NCBI RefSeq assembly: GCF_003991205.1
Contig: NZ_RXOZ01000036.1
Span: 151,692-215,691, forward strand
From: Georgenia sp. SYP-B2076
GTDB taxonomy: Bacteria > Actinomycetota > Actinomycetes > Actinomycetales > Actinomycetaceae
Direction of reading: 5' to 3'
DNA length: 64,000 bases
Shown here: piece by piece, positions 56,112 to 64,000 of the stretch
Layout: each line of letters starts with the position of its first letter
How positions within the stretch are numbered: the stretch's first letter is position 1
Notes under the pieces: generated by a model
Told to the model about the DNA's origin: nothing
Database searches by the model: none
What the model saw: only the letters and a program-made list of their open reading frames with translations
Program-made: the position numbers and the translations under genes

Positions 56112-56492
56112 ATGTCTGATCTCGAGATGCTCAACAGCGACATGCACGAGGCGTTCGACGACATCATCGACGAGACCCTCACCGACCCGGTCACCGGTCT
56201 CGACGTCGTCGTCGACGGGTTCGACGGACCGGCGACGATCCGCCTGGTCGTCCCGCTCGACTTCGACCACCCCGAGGCCGAGGACATCGAGGAGATCGAC
56301 GAGGAGACGAAGCGTGTGCGGGGCGGGGAGGACCTGTGGGGCCCGCTCGTGACCGCGGCCCACGAGCTCTCCCACGCCGCCGATCCCGACCTCGTGCTCA
56401 CCGAGGACGTCGACCTCGATGAGGCCGTGGAGGTCGACGTGGACGACGCGGAGGACGTGGACGGGGACGAGGACCTCGACGACGACCGGTGA
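56112..56492 (+). CDS. Small highly acidic protein, unknown function
   Basis: A 126-residue cytoplasmic protein, strongly acidic, with a C-terminal Asp/Glu run (VDVDDAEDVDGDEDLDDD). It starts MSDLEMLNSDMHEAFDDI. A HELSH sequence near residue 88 looks like a zincin HExxH, but no supporting fold is visible. GAAGGGGGA lies just before the ATG. It is flanked by two secreted subtilase genes on the other strand. No family recognised. Confidence 0.7.
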   Translation: MSDLEMLNSDMHEAFDDIIDETLTDPVTGLDVVVDGFDGPATIRLVVPLDFDHPEAEDIEEIDEETKRVRGGEDLWGPLVTAAHELSHAADPDLVLTEDVDLDEAVEVDVDDAEDVDGDEDLDDDR

Positions 56493-56582
56493 CCTCGCGC
56501 CGGCGGCCGCCCGTGGTGGCAGCCAACCGCGGCGTGGCCGGCGGTAGCCGCCCGGAGCTGGGCCGTCGGCGCGTGGCCCCGG

Positions 56583-59066
56583 CTACCGCCGGCGCACGCC
56601 CAGCGTCTGCGTGCCGTCGCCGTCCCAGTCGCCGACCAGCACCTCGTCGCCCGGGTTCCCGTAGCCGAACACGAGGTCGGCCACGCCCGACGTCATCGAG
56701 TTGCGGAGGTGGAACACGTGGCCCCGCCGGACGGCGAACGTGTCCGTGCCGCCCCCGTCCCAGTCCCCCACCAGCACGTCGTCACCCCAGTCGCCGTAGG
56801 TGACGACGACGTCCGCGACGCCGGACGTCATCGAGTCCCGCACGTGGAACTGGTTGCCGCGGCGCACCGCGAACGTGTCCGCGCCGTCACCGTCCCAGTC
56901 CCCCACCAGCACGTCGTCACCCCAGTCGCCGTAGGTGACGACGACGTCCGCGACGCCCGGCGTCATCGAGTCCCGCACGTGGAACTGGTTGCCGCGGCGC
57001 ACCGCGAACGTGTCCGCGCCGTCACCGTCCCAGTCCCCCACGAGGACGACGTCCCCCGGGTCGCCGTAGGTGACGACGACGTCCGCGACGCCGCCGCCGG
57101 CGGAGTTGCGGAGGAAGAAGGTCGCCCCGCGCCGCACCCCCACGGTGTCGGTGCCGTCACCGTCCCAGTCGCCGACGACGACCTCGTCGTCCGCGTTGCC
57201 GTAGGCGAAGTGGACGTCGGCGGTGCCCGAGAAGTTGTTGTTGAGGAAGAACCCGGTGTCCGCCGGCGCCGGTGCCGCCGGGACGCCCGGCGCGTCGGGC
57301 GCCGCCGGGACGCCGGGCGCGGCGCGCGCGGCCGGCGCGCCGGGTGCGGCCGGCGCGTCCGGTGCGGCCGGCGTGGGTGAGCCTGCGGCCGAGGCGGTGT
57401 ACAGCAGCTTCTTCGGGTCACTGGGGTCCGCGGGCCGGAAGTCGATGGTCGTGGCCGAGCCGCCGATCGCGCCCGCCACCTGGGCCGGGGTGAGGGCGGG
57501 GTCCGCGTCGAGGAGCCGGGCCACGGCCCCGGCCACGTGGGGCGCCGCCATCGACGTCCCGTCCCCCACCGCGAGCGCCGTGTCCGAGTCGCCGAACGCC
57601 GAGACGATGCCCACGCCGGGGGCGTACACGTCCGCGCACGCGCCGTAGTCGGAGAACGACGCCGGGGCGTCGGCGCGCGTGGACGCGCTGACCGTGATCG
57701 CCGCCGGCACCCGGGCCGGGCTCACGTCGCACGCCGGGACGCCGTCGTTGCCGGAGGCGACCACGACCGTGATCCCGTCGGCGATGAGGGCGCCCACGGC
57801 GGCGTCGACGGCCGCGCTCGCCTCGCTCATGATGCTGATGTTGACCACCGCGGGAGCGCCGGCGCGGTGGTGCGCCAGCACCCAGTTCAGGCCGGCGATG
57901 AGCCCGGAGGTGGTGCCCTCGCCGCCGCAGCCGAGCACGCGCACCGGGACGAGCGTGACGGCCTTGGCGACGCCGTAGGTCGTGCCCCCGACGGTCCCGG
58001 CGATGTGGGTGCCGTGGCCGCCGCAGTCGGCGGTGCCACGGCCGTCGGTGATCGCGGAGAACCCGCCGACGACGCGGCCGGCGAGGTCGACGTGGGTGGG
58101 CCGGACCCCCGTGTCCACGATGTACGCGGTGACGCCGGCGCCGGTGGTGTCGTAGCGGTACTGCCCGTCGAGGCCGCGCCGCTGGTCGATGCGGTCCAGG
58201 CCCCACGGCGGCACGCTCTGGATCGCCTGGAGGCCGACGGTGCCGGCGGGCGAGAGCGGCCGCGCGTCCTCGGCGGCGGCGCCGCGGTCCTCCGGCAGGG
58301 TGACGACGTAGTCCGGCTCGGCCCAGGCCACCAGCGGCGAGCGGGCCAGCTGGGCGGCGACCTGCTCCGCCCGCCCGAGAGCGACCGGCTCGGCCAGCTC
58401 CACCGTGCGCAGCCCGCGGCCGAGCGACACCCCCGGCTCGAGCTCGACGTCCGGCACCTTCGCCGAGCCGGTCACCGCCCCGTTGGCCTCGGTCGCCCGG
58501 ACGCCCGGCTCGTAGGCGACGATCAGCCCGCTCACCTTCGGGTCCGGCTCTGCGCCGGGGGGCGCGGTGGCCGCTGGCGGGGTGGCGTCGGGCAGGGCGG
58601 CCCCGGGCGAGGCAGCGCCCGACGCCGGAGCAGGGCTCGGCATGACGTCGCCGCCCGACGCCGGAGCAGGGCTCGGCACGACGTCGCCGCCCGACGCCGG
58701 ACCAGGGCTCTGCACGACGTCACCGCCCGACGCCGGGTCAGCGCTCGGTGCCGGGGATTCGGTCAGCGCCGGGTCCGGGCTCACCGCGCCGGGCACCCGG
58801 CCCTCCGAGCCACCGGCGGGGCTCATGAGGGCGCCCGCGGTGCCCGCGGCACCCTCGGTGTCCGCGGCACCCTCGGTGTCCGCGGCACCCTCGATGCTCG
58901 CCGGCGCGGGCAGCTCGGCCGACGCCGACGCCGACCCCGCCGCGGGCCCGGCGGGCCCCACCGCCATCAGCAGCCCGGTCGCGAGCACGGCGCAGGAGGT
59001 GATGAAGCGCCGTCGCGCGACCCGCCCAGAGGAGGGCCACCAGCGCGCTGCCCGATGATCGGTCAC
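56583..59066 (-). CDS. Secreted subtilase (S8) with C-terminal 48-residue repeats, copy 2
   Basis: An 827-residue paralogue of the neighbouring subtilase. A Tat-like signal (ARRRFITSCAVLATGLL), a long Ala/Pro/Ser/Gly tract with repeats (ASGGDVVPSPAP, EGAADT), a propeptide (VSGLIVAYEPG), then the S8 domain with triad motifs AYIVDTG, GGHGTHIAG and GDGTSMAAPH. A Pro/Ala linker leads to five 48-residue repeats with [23 protein letters not shown] start with TACTGT 6 nt upstream suggests a leaderless transcript. Ends 90 bp from the acidic gene. Likely cell-surface or secreted protease. Confidence 0.9.
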   Translation of the reverse strand: MTDHRAARWWPSSGRVARRRFITSCAVLATGLLMAVGPAGPAAGSASASAELPAPASIEGAADTEGAADTEGAAGTAGALMSPAGGSEGRVPGAVSPDPALTESPAPSADPASGGDVVQSPGPASGGDVVPSPAPASGGDVMPSPAPASGAASPGAALPDATPPAATAPPGAEPDPKVSGLIVAYEPGVRATEANGAVTGSAKVPDVELEPGVSLGRGLRTVELAEPVALGRAEQVAAQLARSPLVAWAEPDYVVTLPEDRGAAAEDARPLSPAGTVGLQAIQSVPPWGLDRIDQRRGLDGQYRYDTTGAGVTAYIVDTGVRPTHVDLAGRVVGGFSAITDGRGTADCGGHGTHIAGTVGGTTYGVAKAVTLVPVRVLGCGGEGTTSGLIAGLNWVLAHHRAGAPAVVNISIMSEASAAVDAAVGALIADGITVVVASGNDGVPACDVSPARVPAAITVSASTRADAPASFSDYGACADVYAPGVGIVSAFGDSDTALAVGDGTSMAAPHVAGAVARLLDADPALTPAQVAGAIGGSATTIDFRPADPSDPKKLLYTASAAGSPTPAAPDAPAAPGAPAARAAPGVPAAPDAPGVPAAPAPADTGFFLNNNFSGTADVHFAYGNADDEVVVGDWDGDGTDTVGVRRGATFFLRNSAGGGVADVVVTYGDPGDVVLVGDWDGDGADTFAVRRGNQFHVRDSMTPGVADVVVTYGDWGDDVLVGDWDGDGADTFAVRRGNQFHVRDSMTSGVADVVVTYGDWGDDVLVGDWDGGGTDTFAVRRGHVFHLRNSMTSGVADLVFGYGNPGDEVLVGDWDGDGTQTLGVRRR

Positions 59067-59108
59067 ACCACGACAGTAGTAGGAAAACGGACGGTAATCG
59101 TCGATCTG

Positions 59109-60527
59109 TTACGGCACGTCGGCCTGGACGAGGGTTCCGGTGCCGTGGACGAACACGCGCCCCTCGTCGGCGCGGACGAAGACGGCCTGCCCGCGCTCGA
59201 GCCGGACGCGCTCCTCGGCGGTGGCCACGTCCGCGGTGCCGTCCAGGCACAGCAGGATGCGCGGGCCGCGGCCGGGCAGCGGGTGCCGGGGGCCGTCGGG
59301 CAGGTCGGCGAGGTCGGTGATGGAGAGCTCGAAGTCGTCGACCGGCGCGTAGAACACCCGCGTGGCCCCGTGGAAGACCTCTGGCGCGGGACGGATGGGC
59401 GGCGCCGCGACGTAGTCGACGCACTCGAGCATCTCCGCCACGTCGATGTGCTTGGTCGTCAGCCCGGCGCGCAGCACGTTGTCCGAGGAGGCCATGATCT
59501 CCACGCCCACGCCCGAGAGGTAGGCGTGCACGCCACCCGCGGGGATGAAGAGCGCCTCGCCGGGCTGCAGGGTCACGGGGTTGAGCAGCAGCGAGGCCAC
59601 GACCCCGGGGTCGCCCGGGTAGGCCTCGGCGAGCATGACCACGGTCCCGTCCGCGCGCGGGGACGGCGAGCCGGCGGCCAGCCGGGCGGCGCAGGCGGCG
59701 GCGACGGCCTGCACCTGCGCGGCCGGCGGGCGGGTCGCCGGGGCGAGGAGCGTCGTGAACGCCTGCCGCACGCCCTCCGCCGACGTGTCCGAGCGCAGGA
59801 TGCGGTGCAGCTCCCGGGCGAGCGGCACGTCCAGGTCGACGAAGAGCTCGGCCGCGCGGCGCGGCGCCCGGAACCCGCACATCGCCTCGAACGTGGTGAG
59901 GGCGTAGACGAGCTCGGGCTTGTGGTTGGGGTCGCGGTAGTTGCGGTGCGGCGCGTCGCGCGGCGTCCCGGCGGCCTCCTCGGCGGCGAACTGCTCCCGC
60001 GCGCGCTCCAGGCTCGGGTGCACCTGCAGGGAGAGCGGGCGCTCCGGGGCGATGAGCTTGAGGAGGTAGGGCAGGTGGGCGCCGAAGCGGGAGACCACGT
60101 CCTCGCCGAGCGTGCCCACCGCGTCCGCCGCGATGAGCGCGCGCAGGTCCGCGGCGGTGGGCGGTTGGTCGTGCTCGGCGAGCCCGACGGCGGACCCGCC
60201 GGCCGCGCCCCCCGCCCCGCGAGCGTGAGCGGTCAAGTCCTCGCGCACACCGCCCCTCGTCGCGTGAGCGGTCAAGTCCTCGCGCACACCGCCCCTCGTC
60301 GCGTGAGCGGTCAAGTCCTCCCGGGCCGCCGCGGCGCCGTCCGCGCCCTCGCCGACCTCGTCGCCCTCGCCGGACCCGTCCGCCGCCAGCCGCGCGGCGC
60401 CCGCCGGGTGTGCCCCGAACCACAGCTCCGCCACGGGCCGGCCGGTCGCGGGAGTGCCCATGAGGTCCGGGATCGCGCGGCTCGATCCCCATGCGTAGTC
60501 ACGCCCCACGCCCGTCAACCTGTGCAC
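59109..60527 (-). CDS. manA: Mannose-6-phosphate isomerase, class I
   Basis: Interconverts fructose-6-phosphate and mannose-6-phosphate, feeding GDP-mannose. A 472-residue type I PMI with zinc-site motifs [17 protein letters not shown] (Gln168, His170), [10 protein letters not shown] and PAGGVHAYL. An insertion of about 70 residues (51-120) between [13 protein letters not shown] and the next helix carries two and a half copies of [13 protein letters not shown], absent from usual ManA. GTG start at 60527 has GGGAGG 5 nt upstream. Divergent from rmlA, part of the envelope-sugar neighbourhood. Confidence 0.93.
   Translation of the reverse strand: MHRLTGVGRDYAWGSSRAIPDLMGTPATGRPVAELWFGAHPAGAARLAADGSGEGDEVGEGADGAAAAREDLTAHATRGGVREDLTAHATRGGVREDLTAHARGAGGAAGGSAVGLAEHDQPPTAADLRALIAADAVGTLGEDVVSRFGAHLPYLLKLIAPERPLSLQVHPSLERAREQFAAEEAAGTPRDAPHRNYRDPNHKPELVYALTTFEAMCGFRAPRRAAELFVDLDVPLARELHRILRSDTSAEGVRQAFTTLLAPATRPPAAQVQAVAAACAARLAAGSPSPRADGTVVMLAEAYPGDPGVVASLLLNPVTLQPGEALFIPAGGVHAYLSGVGVEIMASSDNVLRAGLTTKHIDVAEMLECVDYVAAPPIRPAPEVFHGATRVFYAPVDDFELSITDLADLPDGPRHPLPGRGPRILLCLDGTADVATAEERVRLERGQAVFVRADEGRVFVHGTGTLVQADVP
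60222..60323. repeat. In-frame 39-bp repeats within manA
   Basis: GTGAGCGGTCAAGTCCTCGC starts at 60225 and 60264, with a truncated match at 60303: a 39-bp period encoding [13 protein letters not shown] on the manA strand. A 19-of-20 match to the same 20-mer occurs in the flippase gene at 62244. Confidence 0.85.
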
Positions 60528-60588
60528 GCGCACCTCCCGTTTGGTCCAGGGCCCAACCGTAACGTTGAAGATGCGCCAGACTGTGTGG

Positions 60589-61458
60589 ATGCGCGGAATC
60601 ATTTTGGCCGGCGGGTCCGGCACGCGGCTGCACCCGATCACGCAGGGCGTGAGCAAGCAGCTCGTGCCCGTGTACGACAAGCCGATGGTCTACTACCCGC
60701 TGAGCACGCTCATGCTGGCCGGCATCCGCGACGTGCTGGTGATCACCACCCCGCACGACGCCCCCTCGTTCCACCGCCTCCTAGGCGACGGCTCGCAGTT
60801 CGGCATCAGCATCTCCTACACGGTCCAGGAGGTGCCCAACGGCCTGGCCCAGGCCTTCGTCCTCGGGGCGGACTTCGTGGGCGACGACGCCGCGGCCCTG
60901 GTGCTCGGGGACAACATCTTCTACGGCCCCGGCATGGGCACCACGCTCGGGCGCTTCAGCCACATCGACGGCGGGGCGGTGTTCGCCTACCACGTCGCCG
61001 ACCCGACGGCGTACGGCGTCGTCGAGTTCGACGAGAGCTTCACGGCGGTCTCCCTCGAGGAGAAGCCGGCCCAGCCGCGGAGCTCGTACGCCGTGCCGGG
61101 CCTGTACTTCTACGACAATGACGTGGTGGAGATCGCCAAGAGCCTCGAGCCCTCGGCCCGCGGGGAGTACGAGATCACCGACGTCAACCGCGCCTACCTC
61201 GAGCAGGGCCGTCTGCAGGTGGAGGTCCTGCCCCGCGGCACCGCGTGGCTCGACACCGGTACGTTCGACTCCCTCGCCGACGCCACCGCGTTCGTGCGCA
61301 CCGTCGAGGCGCGGCAGGGCCTGAAAATCGGCTGCCCTGAAGAGGTCGCGTGGCGCCAGGGGTTCCTCACCGACGACGAGCTGCGCGAGCGGGCCGAGCC
61401 CCTGCGCAAGTCCGGCTACGGCGCCTACCTGCTCGGGCTGCTCGACCACGACGCGTGA
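60589..61458 (+). CDS. rmlA: Glucose-1-phosphate thymidylyltransferase
   Basis: Makes dTDP-glucose from glucose-1-phosphate and dTTP, the first step of dTDP-L-rhamnose synthesis. A 289-residue nucleotidyltransferase with the nucleotide-binding loop [18 protein letters not shown] (8-25), LGDNIFYG, the sugar-site FEEKP-like LEEKP and AWLDTGTF. Length is exactly typical when started at MRGIIL (60589); an ATG at 60571 with TAACGT 5 nt upstream could add six residues through a leaderless transcript. Stop overlaps the flippase GTG. Confidence 0.94.
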   Translation: MRGIILAGGSGTRLHPITQGVSKQLVPVYDKPMVYYPLSTLMLAGIRDVLVITTPHDAPSFHRLLGDGSQFGISISYTVQEVPNGLAQAFVLGADFVGDDAAALVLGDNIFYGPGMGTTLGRFSHIDGGAVFAYHVADPTAYGVVEFDESFTAVSLEEKPAQPRSSYAVPGLYFYDNDVVEIAKSLEPSARGEYEITDVNRAYLEQGRLQVEVLPRGTAWLDTGTFDSLADATAFVRTVEARQGLKIGCPEEVAWRQGFLTDDELRERAEPLRKSGYGAYLLGLLDHDA

Positions 61459-62855
61459 GTGCCACCGATCCCGACCTCGTGCCCGACCAGCCCGTGAACC
61501 ACCCGGAGGCCAAGGCCCCATCCGGCTCCAGCAATGCCCTGAAGGTGGCCGTCGGCCTCATGATCTTCGGGCTGTCCAGCTTCGTCTTCCTCGGCCTGTC
61601 CGGGCGCGACCTCGGCCCCGCCCTCGCCGCACCCGTCTCGGTGGCCTGGACGATCCTCAACGCCGTCGGCATCGGCCTGTTCATGCCCCTCGAGCAGGAG
61701 GTCGGGCGGCAGATCTCGGCCGCCCGCGCGCGGGGGGCTCTCCGGCGCCCGCCGCTGCCGCGCGTGACCCGCTACGCCGTCGGCGCGGTGCTCGCCCTCG
61801 CCGTCGTGGCCCTGGTGGGCATCGTCCCGATCTCGGACACGTTCCTCGGCGGCTCCCGCGGACTCGTCGTCGTCCTCGTCCTCGCGCTGGCCGCGCAGGC
61901 GCTGGAGTACTACGCGCGCGGCATCCTCGCGGGCACCGGCCGCTTCCGCCGGTACAGCACCCAGCTCGCCGTAGACGGCGGAGCCCGGATCGTGCTGAGC
62001 GCGCTCGTCTTCCTCGCGCCGGCCGCCTCGCCCGTGCTCTACGGCGCCGTCCTGGTGGCCAGCCCCCTCATCGCGACGCTCACCACCATCCCGCTGCGCG
62101 AGCTCCTCGGCCGGGGCCAGGGCGCGGCGGCCTCGGCGGGTGCCGGAACCGCCGAGCGCACCCCCGGCACCGCCGCCGCGGCCGACGGCGGCGCACCCGC
62201 CGGCACCGCCGGCCAGCCCCTCGCCCCGCTCGTCGTCACCTCGGTGAGCGGTCAACTCCTCGCCAACGCCGGGCCGCTGGCGATCGCGGCCATCTCCTCG
62301 GCCGCGGAGCAGGCGACCACCGGCCAGTTCGTCGCGGCCGTGACCATCGCCCGGATCCCGCTGTTCCTCTTCGCCGCCGTGCAGGCCGTCTACCTGCCCT
62401 CGCTCGCCGCGCACGTGACCACCGGCCGCGTCGAGGACTTCCGCCGCTCCGTGCGTGCCGGCGCCCTGGCGACGGCGGCCCTCGGCGGCGCGGGCGTGCT
62501 CGGCGTGGCGGTCCTGGGCCGCTGGGCGATGCAGCTGGTCTACGGGCCCGAGTTCGACATCTCCCGCCTCGACATCACCCTCATCGCGCTGTCCGGCGGT
62601 CTGTTCATGGGCGCCCAGCTCCTCGTGCAGGGCCTCCTCGCGCACCAGGTCGACGCCCTCGTCGCGTGGGGCTGGGGGCTCGGGATCGCCGTCACCGTGG
62701 CGACCCTCTTCCTGCCGCTGGCCACGACCACCACCGTCGCCGTCGCCCTGTGCACGGGCTCCGCCGCCGCGCTGCTCTTCTTCGCCGCCGCCCTCCGCCG
62801 CACCATGCGCGGCTGGGCGGGCGCGCCCCGCCGCCACTCCTCGGAGGAACGATGA
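61455..62855 (+). CDS. Polysaccharide flippase (MOP/Wzx-like)
   Basis: A 466-residue membrane protein with about 12-14 helices, of the polysaccharide-transport MOP superfamily, predicted to flip lipid-linked sugar units across the membrane. Soluble loop at about 225-255 is Ala/Gly-rich ([16 protein letters not shown]). GTG start lies inside the GTGA at the rmlA stop, and its stop overlaps the next start as ATGA, so rmlA, flippase and glycosyltransferase form a tightly coupled operon for a rhamnose-containing polymer. Confidence 0.87.
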   Translation: MSATDPDLVPDQPVNHPEAKAPSGSSNALKVAVGLMIFGLSSFVFLGLSGRDLGPALAAPVSVAWTILNAVGIGLFMPLEQEVGRQISAARARGALRRPPLPRVTRYAVGAVLALAVVALVGIVPISDTFLGGSRGLVVVLVLALAAQALEYYARGILAGTGRFRRYSTQLAVDGGARIVLSALVFLAPAASPVLYGAVLVASPLIATLTTIPLRELLGRGQGAAASAGAGTAERTPGTAAAADGGAPAGTAGQPLAPLVVTSVSGQLLANAGPLAIAAISSAAEQATTGQFVAAVTIARIPLFLFAAVQAVYLPSLAAHVTTGRVEDFRRSVRAGALATAALGGAGVLGVAVLGRWAMQLVYGPEFDISRLDITLIALSGGLFMGAQLLVQGLLAHQVDALVAWGWGLGIAVTVATLFLPLATTTTVAVALCTGSAAALLFFAAALRRTMRGWAGAPRRHSSEER

Positions 62856-63868
62856 CCCTTCAGCTCAGCGTGATCATGCTCGCCTACGGCGAGGAGGAGT
62901 GGCTCGGCGCCGCCGTCGACGCCGTGCTCGCCTCGACCGGGGTGTCGCTGGAGATCGTCCTCGTCGACAACGGGTGCACGACGTCGGCGGTCGCCGACGT
63001 GACGGGACGCCCCGGGGTGCGGGTCGTGCGCCCCGAGAAGAACCTCGGCTTCGCCGGCGGGGTCAACCTCGGCGCGCGGGAGAGCCGCGCCCCGTTCATC
63101 GCGATGGTGAACTCCGACGCGGAGGTCGAGCCCGACTGCCTGCGCCTGCTCGTCGAGCGCGCCGCCGACGAGTCCGTCGGCATCGCCGGGGCCCTCGTCC
63201 TCCTCGCCGACCGGCCCGACAAGGTCAACTCCGCCGGCAACCCCCTGCACGTGCTCGGCCTGAGCTGGGCCGGGCGCATGGACGAGGACGCCGCCCTCGT
63301 CCCCGACCGGGCCGACGTCGCCTCCGCGAGCGGCGCCACCCTGGTGATGCGCCGCTCGGTCTGGACCCACCTGCGCGGCTTCCCCGACGAGTTCTTCGCC
63401 TACCTCGAGGACCTGGAGCTCTCCTGGCGGTGCTGGCAGCAGGGCCTGCGGGTCGAGGTCCTGGCCGCCGCGCGGGTGCGCCACCACTACGAGTTCGGCC
63501 GCTCGCCGCTCAAGATGTACCTGGTCGAGCGCAACCGGCTGCTCTTCCTGCTCACCTGCCACGAGGTCAAGACGCTGCTGCTGCTGGCCCCGCCGCTGCT
63601 CGCCTTCGAGGTCGCGCTCCTCGCGGTGGCGGCCTCGCAGGGCTGGGCGAGGCAGAAGCTGCGCTCGTGGGGCTGGGTGCTGCGCCACCCGGGCTGGATC
63701 CGCCGTCGCCGGGCGTTCGTGCAGGCGGAGCGCACCGTGCCCGACCGGGAGCTGACGCCGCTGCTCTCGGACACCTTCGACCCCGTCGCGATGGACCTGC
63801 CGGCGGCGGCGCAGCCGCTCCAGAAGGTGCTGCAGGGGTACTGGCGCCTGGTGCGCCCGCTGGTCTGA
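62852..63868 (+). CDS. Glycosyltransferase family 2, WbbL-like rhamnosyltransferase
   Basis: A 338-residue GT2 enzyme. GT-A motifs: LSVIMLAYGEEEWLGAAVDA, VDNGCTT, NLGFAGGVNLGA, the DxD-type NSDAEVEPD (about 85-93) and FFAYLEDLELSWRC (ED catalytic base). A C-terminal hydrophobic stretch (about 225-260) indicates membrane association. Actinobacterial homologues such as WbbL (Rv3265c) transfer L-rhamnose to lipid-linked GlcNAc. Operon with rmlA supports rhamnose as donor sugar. ATG preceded by GGAGGAAC. Confidence 0.88.
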   Translation: MTLQLSVIMLAYGEEEWLGAAVDAVLASTGVSLEIVLVDNGCTTSAVADVTGRPGVRVVRPEKNLGFAGGVNLGARESRAPFIAMVNSDAEVEPDCLRLLVERAADESVGIAGALVLLADRPDKVNSAGNPLHVLGLSWAGRMDEDAALVPDRADVASASGATLVMRRSVWTHLRGFPDEFFAYLEDLELSWRCWQQGLRVEVLAAARVRHHYEFGRSPLKMYLVERNRLLFLLTCHEVKTLLLLAPPLLAFEVALLAVAASQGWARQKLRSWGWVLRHPGWIRRRRAFVQAERTVPDRELTPLLSDTFDPVAMDLPAAAQPLQKVLQGYWRLVRPLV

Positions 63869-63934
63869 CGGCGGAGCGGACGACGGGGGCGTGCCCGCGC
63901 CGTGCGGCGCCCGCGCCGTGCGGCCGGCGGCCGG

Positions 63935-64000
63935 TCAGCCCCGGTCGGGCTCGGCCGGCGCGCCCGAAACGGCGTCGATGTCCGGGCGCTCCTCGCGGTC
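63935..64000 (-). CDS. C-terminal end of a minus-strand gene (truncated by window)
   Basis: The last 21 codons of a minus-strand frame, reading DREERPDIDAVSGAPAEPDRG then TGA, enter from the right edge. Acidic and hydrophilic, like a disordered C-terminal tail. The codon usage fits the genome, but the product cannot be identified. Confidence 0.4.
   Translation of the reverse strand, partial: DREERPDIDAVSGAPAEPDRG

Noticed and set aside
57537..61121. 1194-codon plus-strand open frame across the second subtilase and manA
   Set aside because: Antisense shadow; it spans two well-supported minus-strand genes and has no recognisable domain.

Overview
The window is very GC-rich, densely coded DNA from an actinomycete. 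A WhiB2-type regulator, a DUF3499 protein, a Trm112-like protein, a TIGR03089 protein, a RamB-type regulator next to the glyoxylate-shunt genes, several leaderless-type starts (TANNNT 6-7 nt before ATG/GTG) and a DUF222/HNH gene all point to Actinomycetota. A member of Micrococcales (Georgenia/Cellulomonas-like) is the most likely source, but genus cannot be fixed from the sequence. No rRNA, tRNA, CRISPR array or intact insertion sequence was seen.

Layout. 0.2-2 kb: tandem YdjC/ChbG deacetylase paralogues. 2-4.6 kb: an AAA ATPase, then a divergent EamA exporter/CGNR regulator pair with a strong operator-like palindrome between them, followed by a palindromic element and a decayed copy of the CGNR 3' end. 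4.9-9.6 kb: a NatAB-type ABC exporter with a two-component system, all on the minus strand. 9.7-11.2 kb: DUF222/HNH protein. 11.3-16.1 kb: aceA-aceB with divergent ramB. 16.2-24.3 kb: an amino-sugar island made of murQ and a BadF-type kinase, divergent from murR, followed by a double GNAT, a PIG-L deacetylase and a complete sugar ABC importer. 24.3-28.2 kb: a possible cysteine-rich leader peptide with alternating hairpins, a 2OG-Fe(II) oxygenase, an MBL hydrolase and a GlcD-like oxidase. 28.4-33.7 kb: a copper nitrite reductase locus in which a membrane protein and the reductase share one uninterrupted frame, led by a SufR-like regulator. 34.9-38.2 kb: glycine betaine importer. 38.5-43 kb: AbiEi/DUF559 protein, glycogen-debranching-type hydrolase, 34-bp minisatellite and CDF transporter.

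43.1-64 kb is the conserved cell-envelope neighbourhood: Trm112-like, DUF3499, degenerate metallopeptidase, a DUF5719-like secreted protein, a 1293-residue GT2 membrane protein, WhiB2, TIGR03089, manA, rmlA, a flippase and a WbbL-like rhamnosyltransferase. It resembles Mycobacterium tuberculosis Rv3255c-Rv3265c. Two subtilases with C-terminal 48-residue repeats have been placed inside it on either side of a small acidic protein.

Intergenic DNA is unusually rich in short tandem repeats (18, 22, 25, 33, 34 and 39 bp units) and palindromes. The most interesting points are the leader-peptide attenuator candidate at 24.35-24.83 kb, the read-through fusion at 28.9-33 kb, the murein-sugar salvage island, and the dispersed palindromic element at 4.65 kb and 45.4-45.8 kb.
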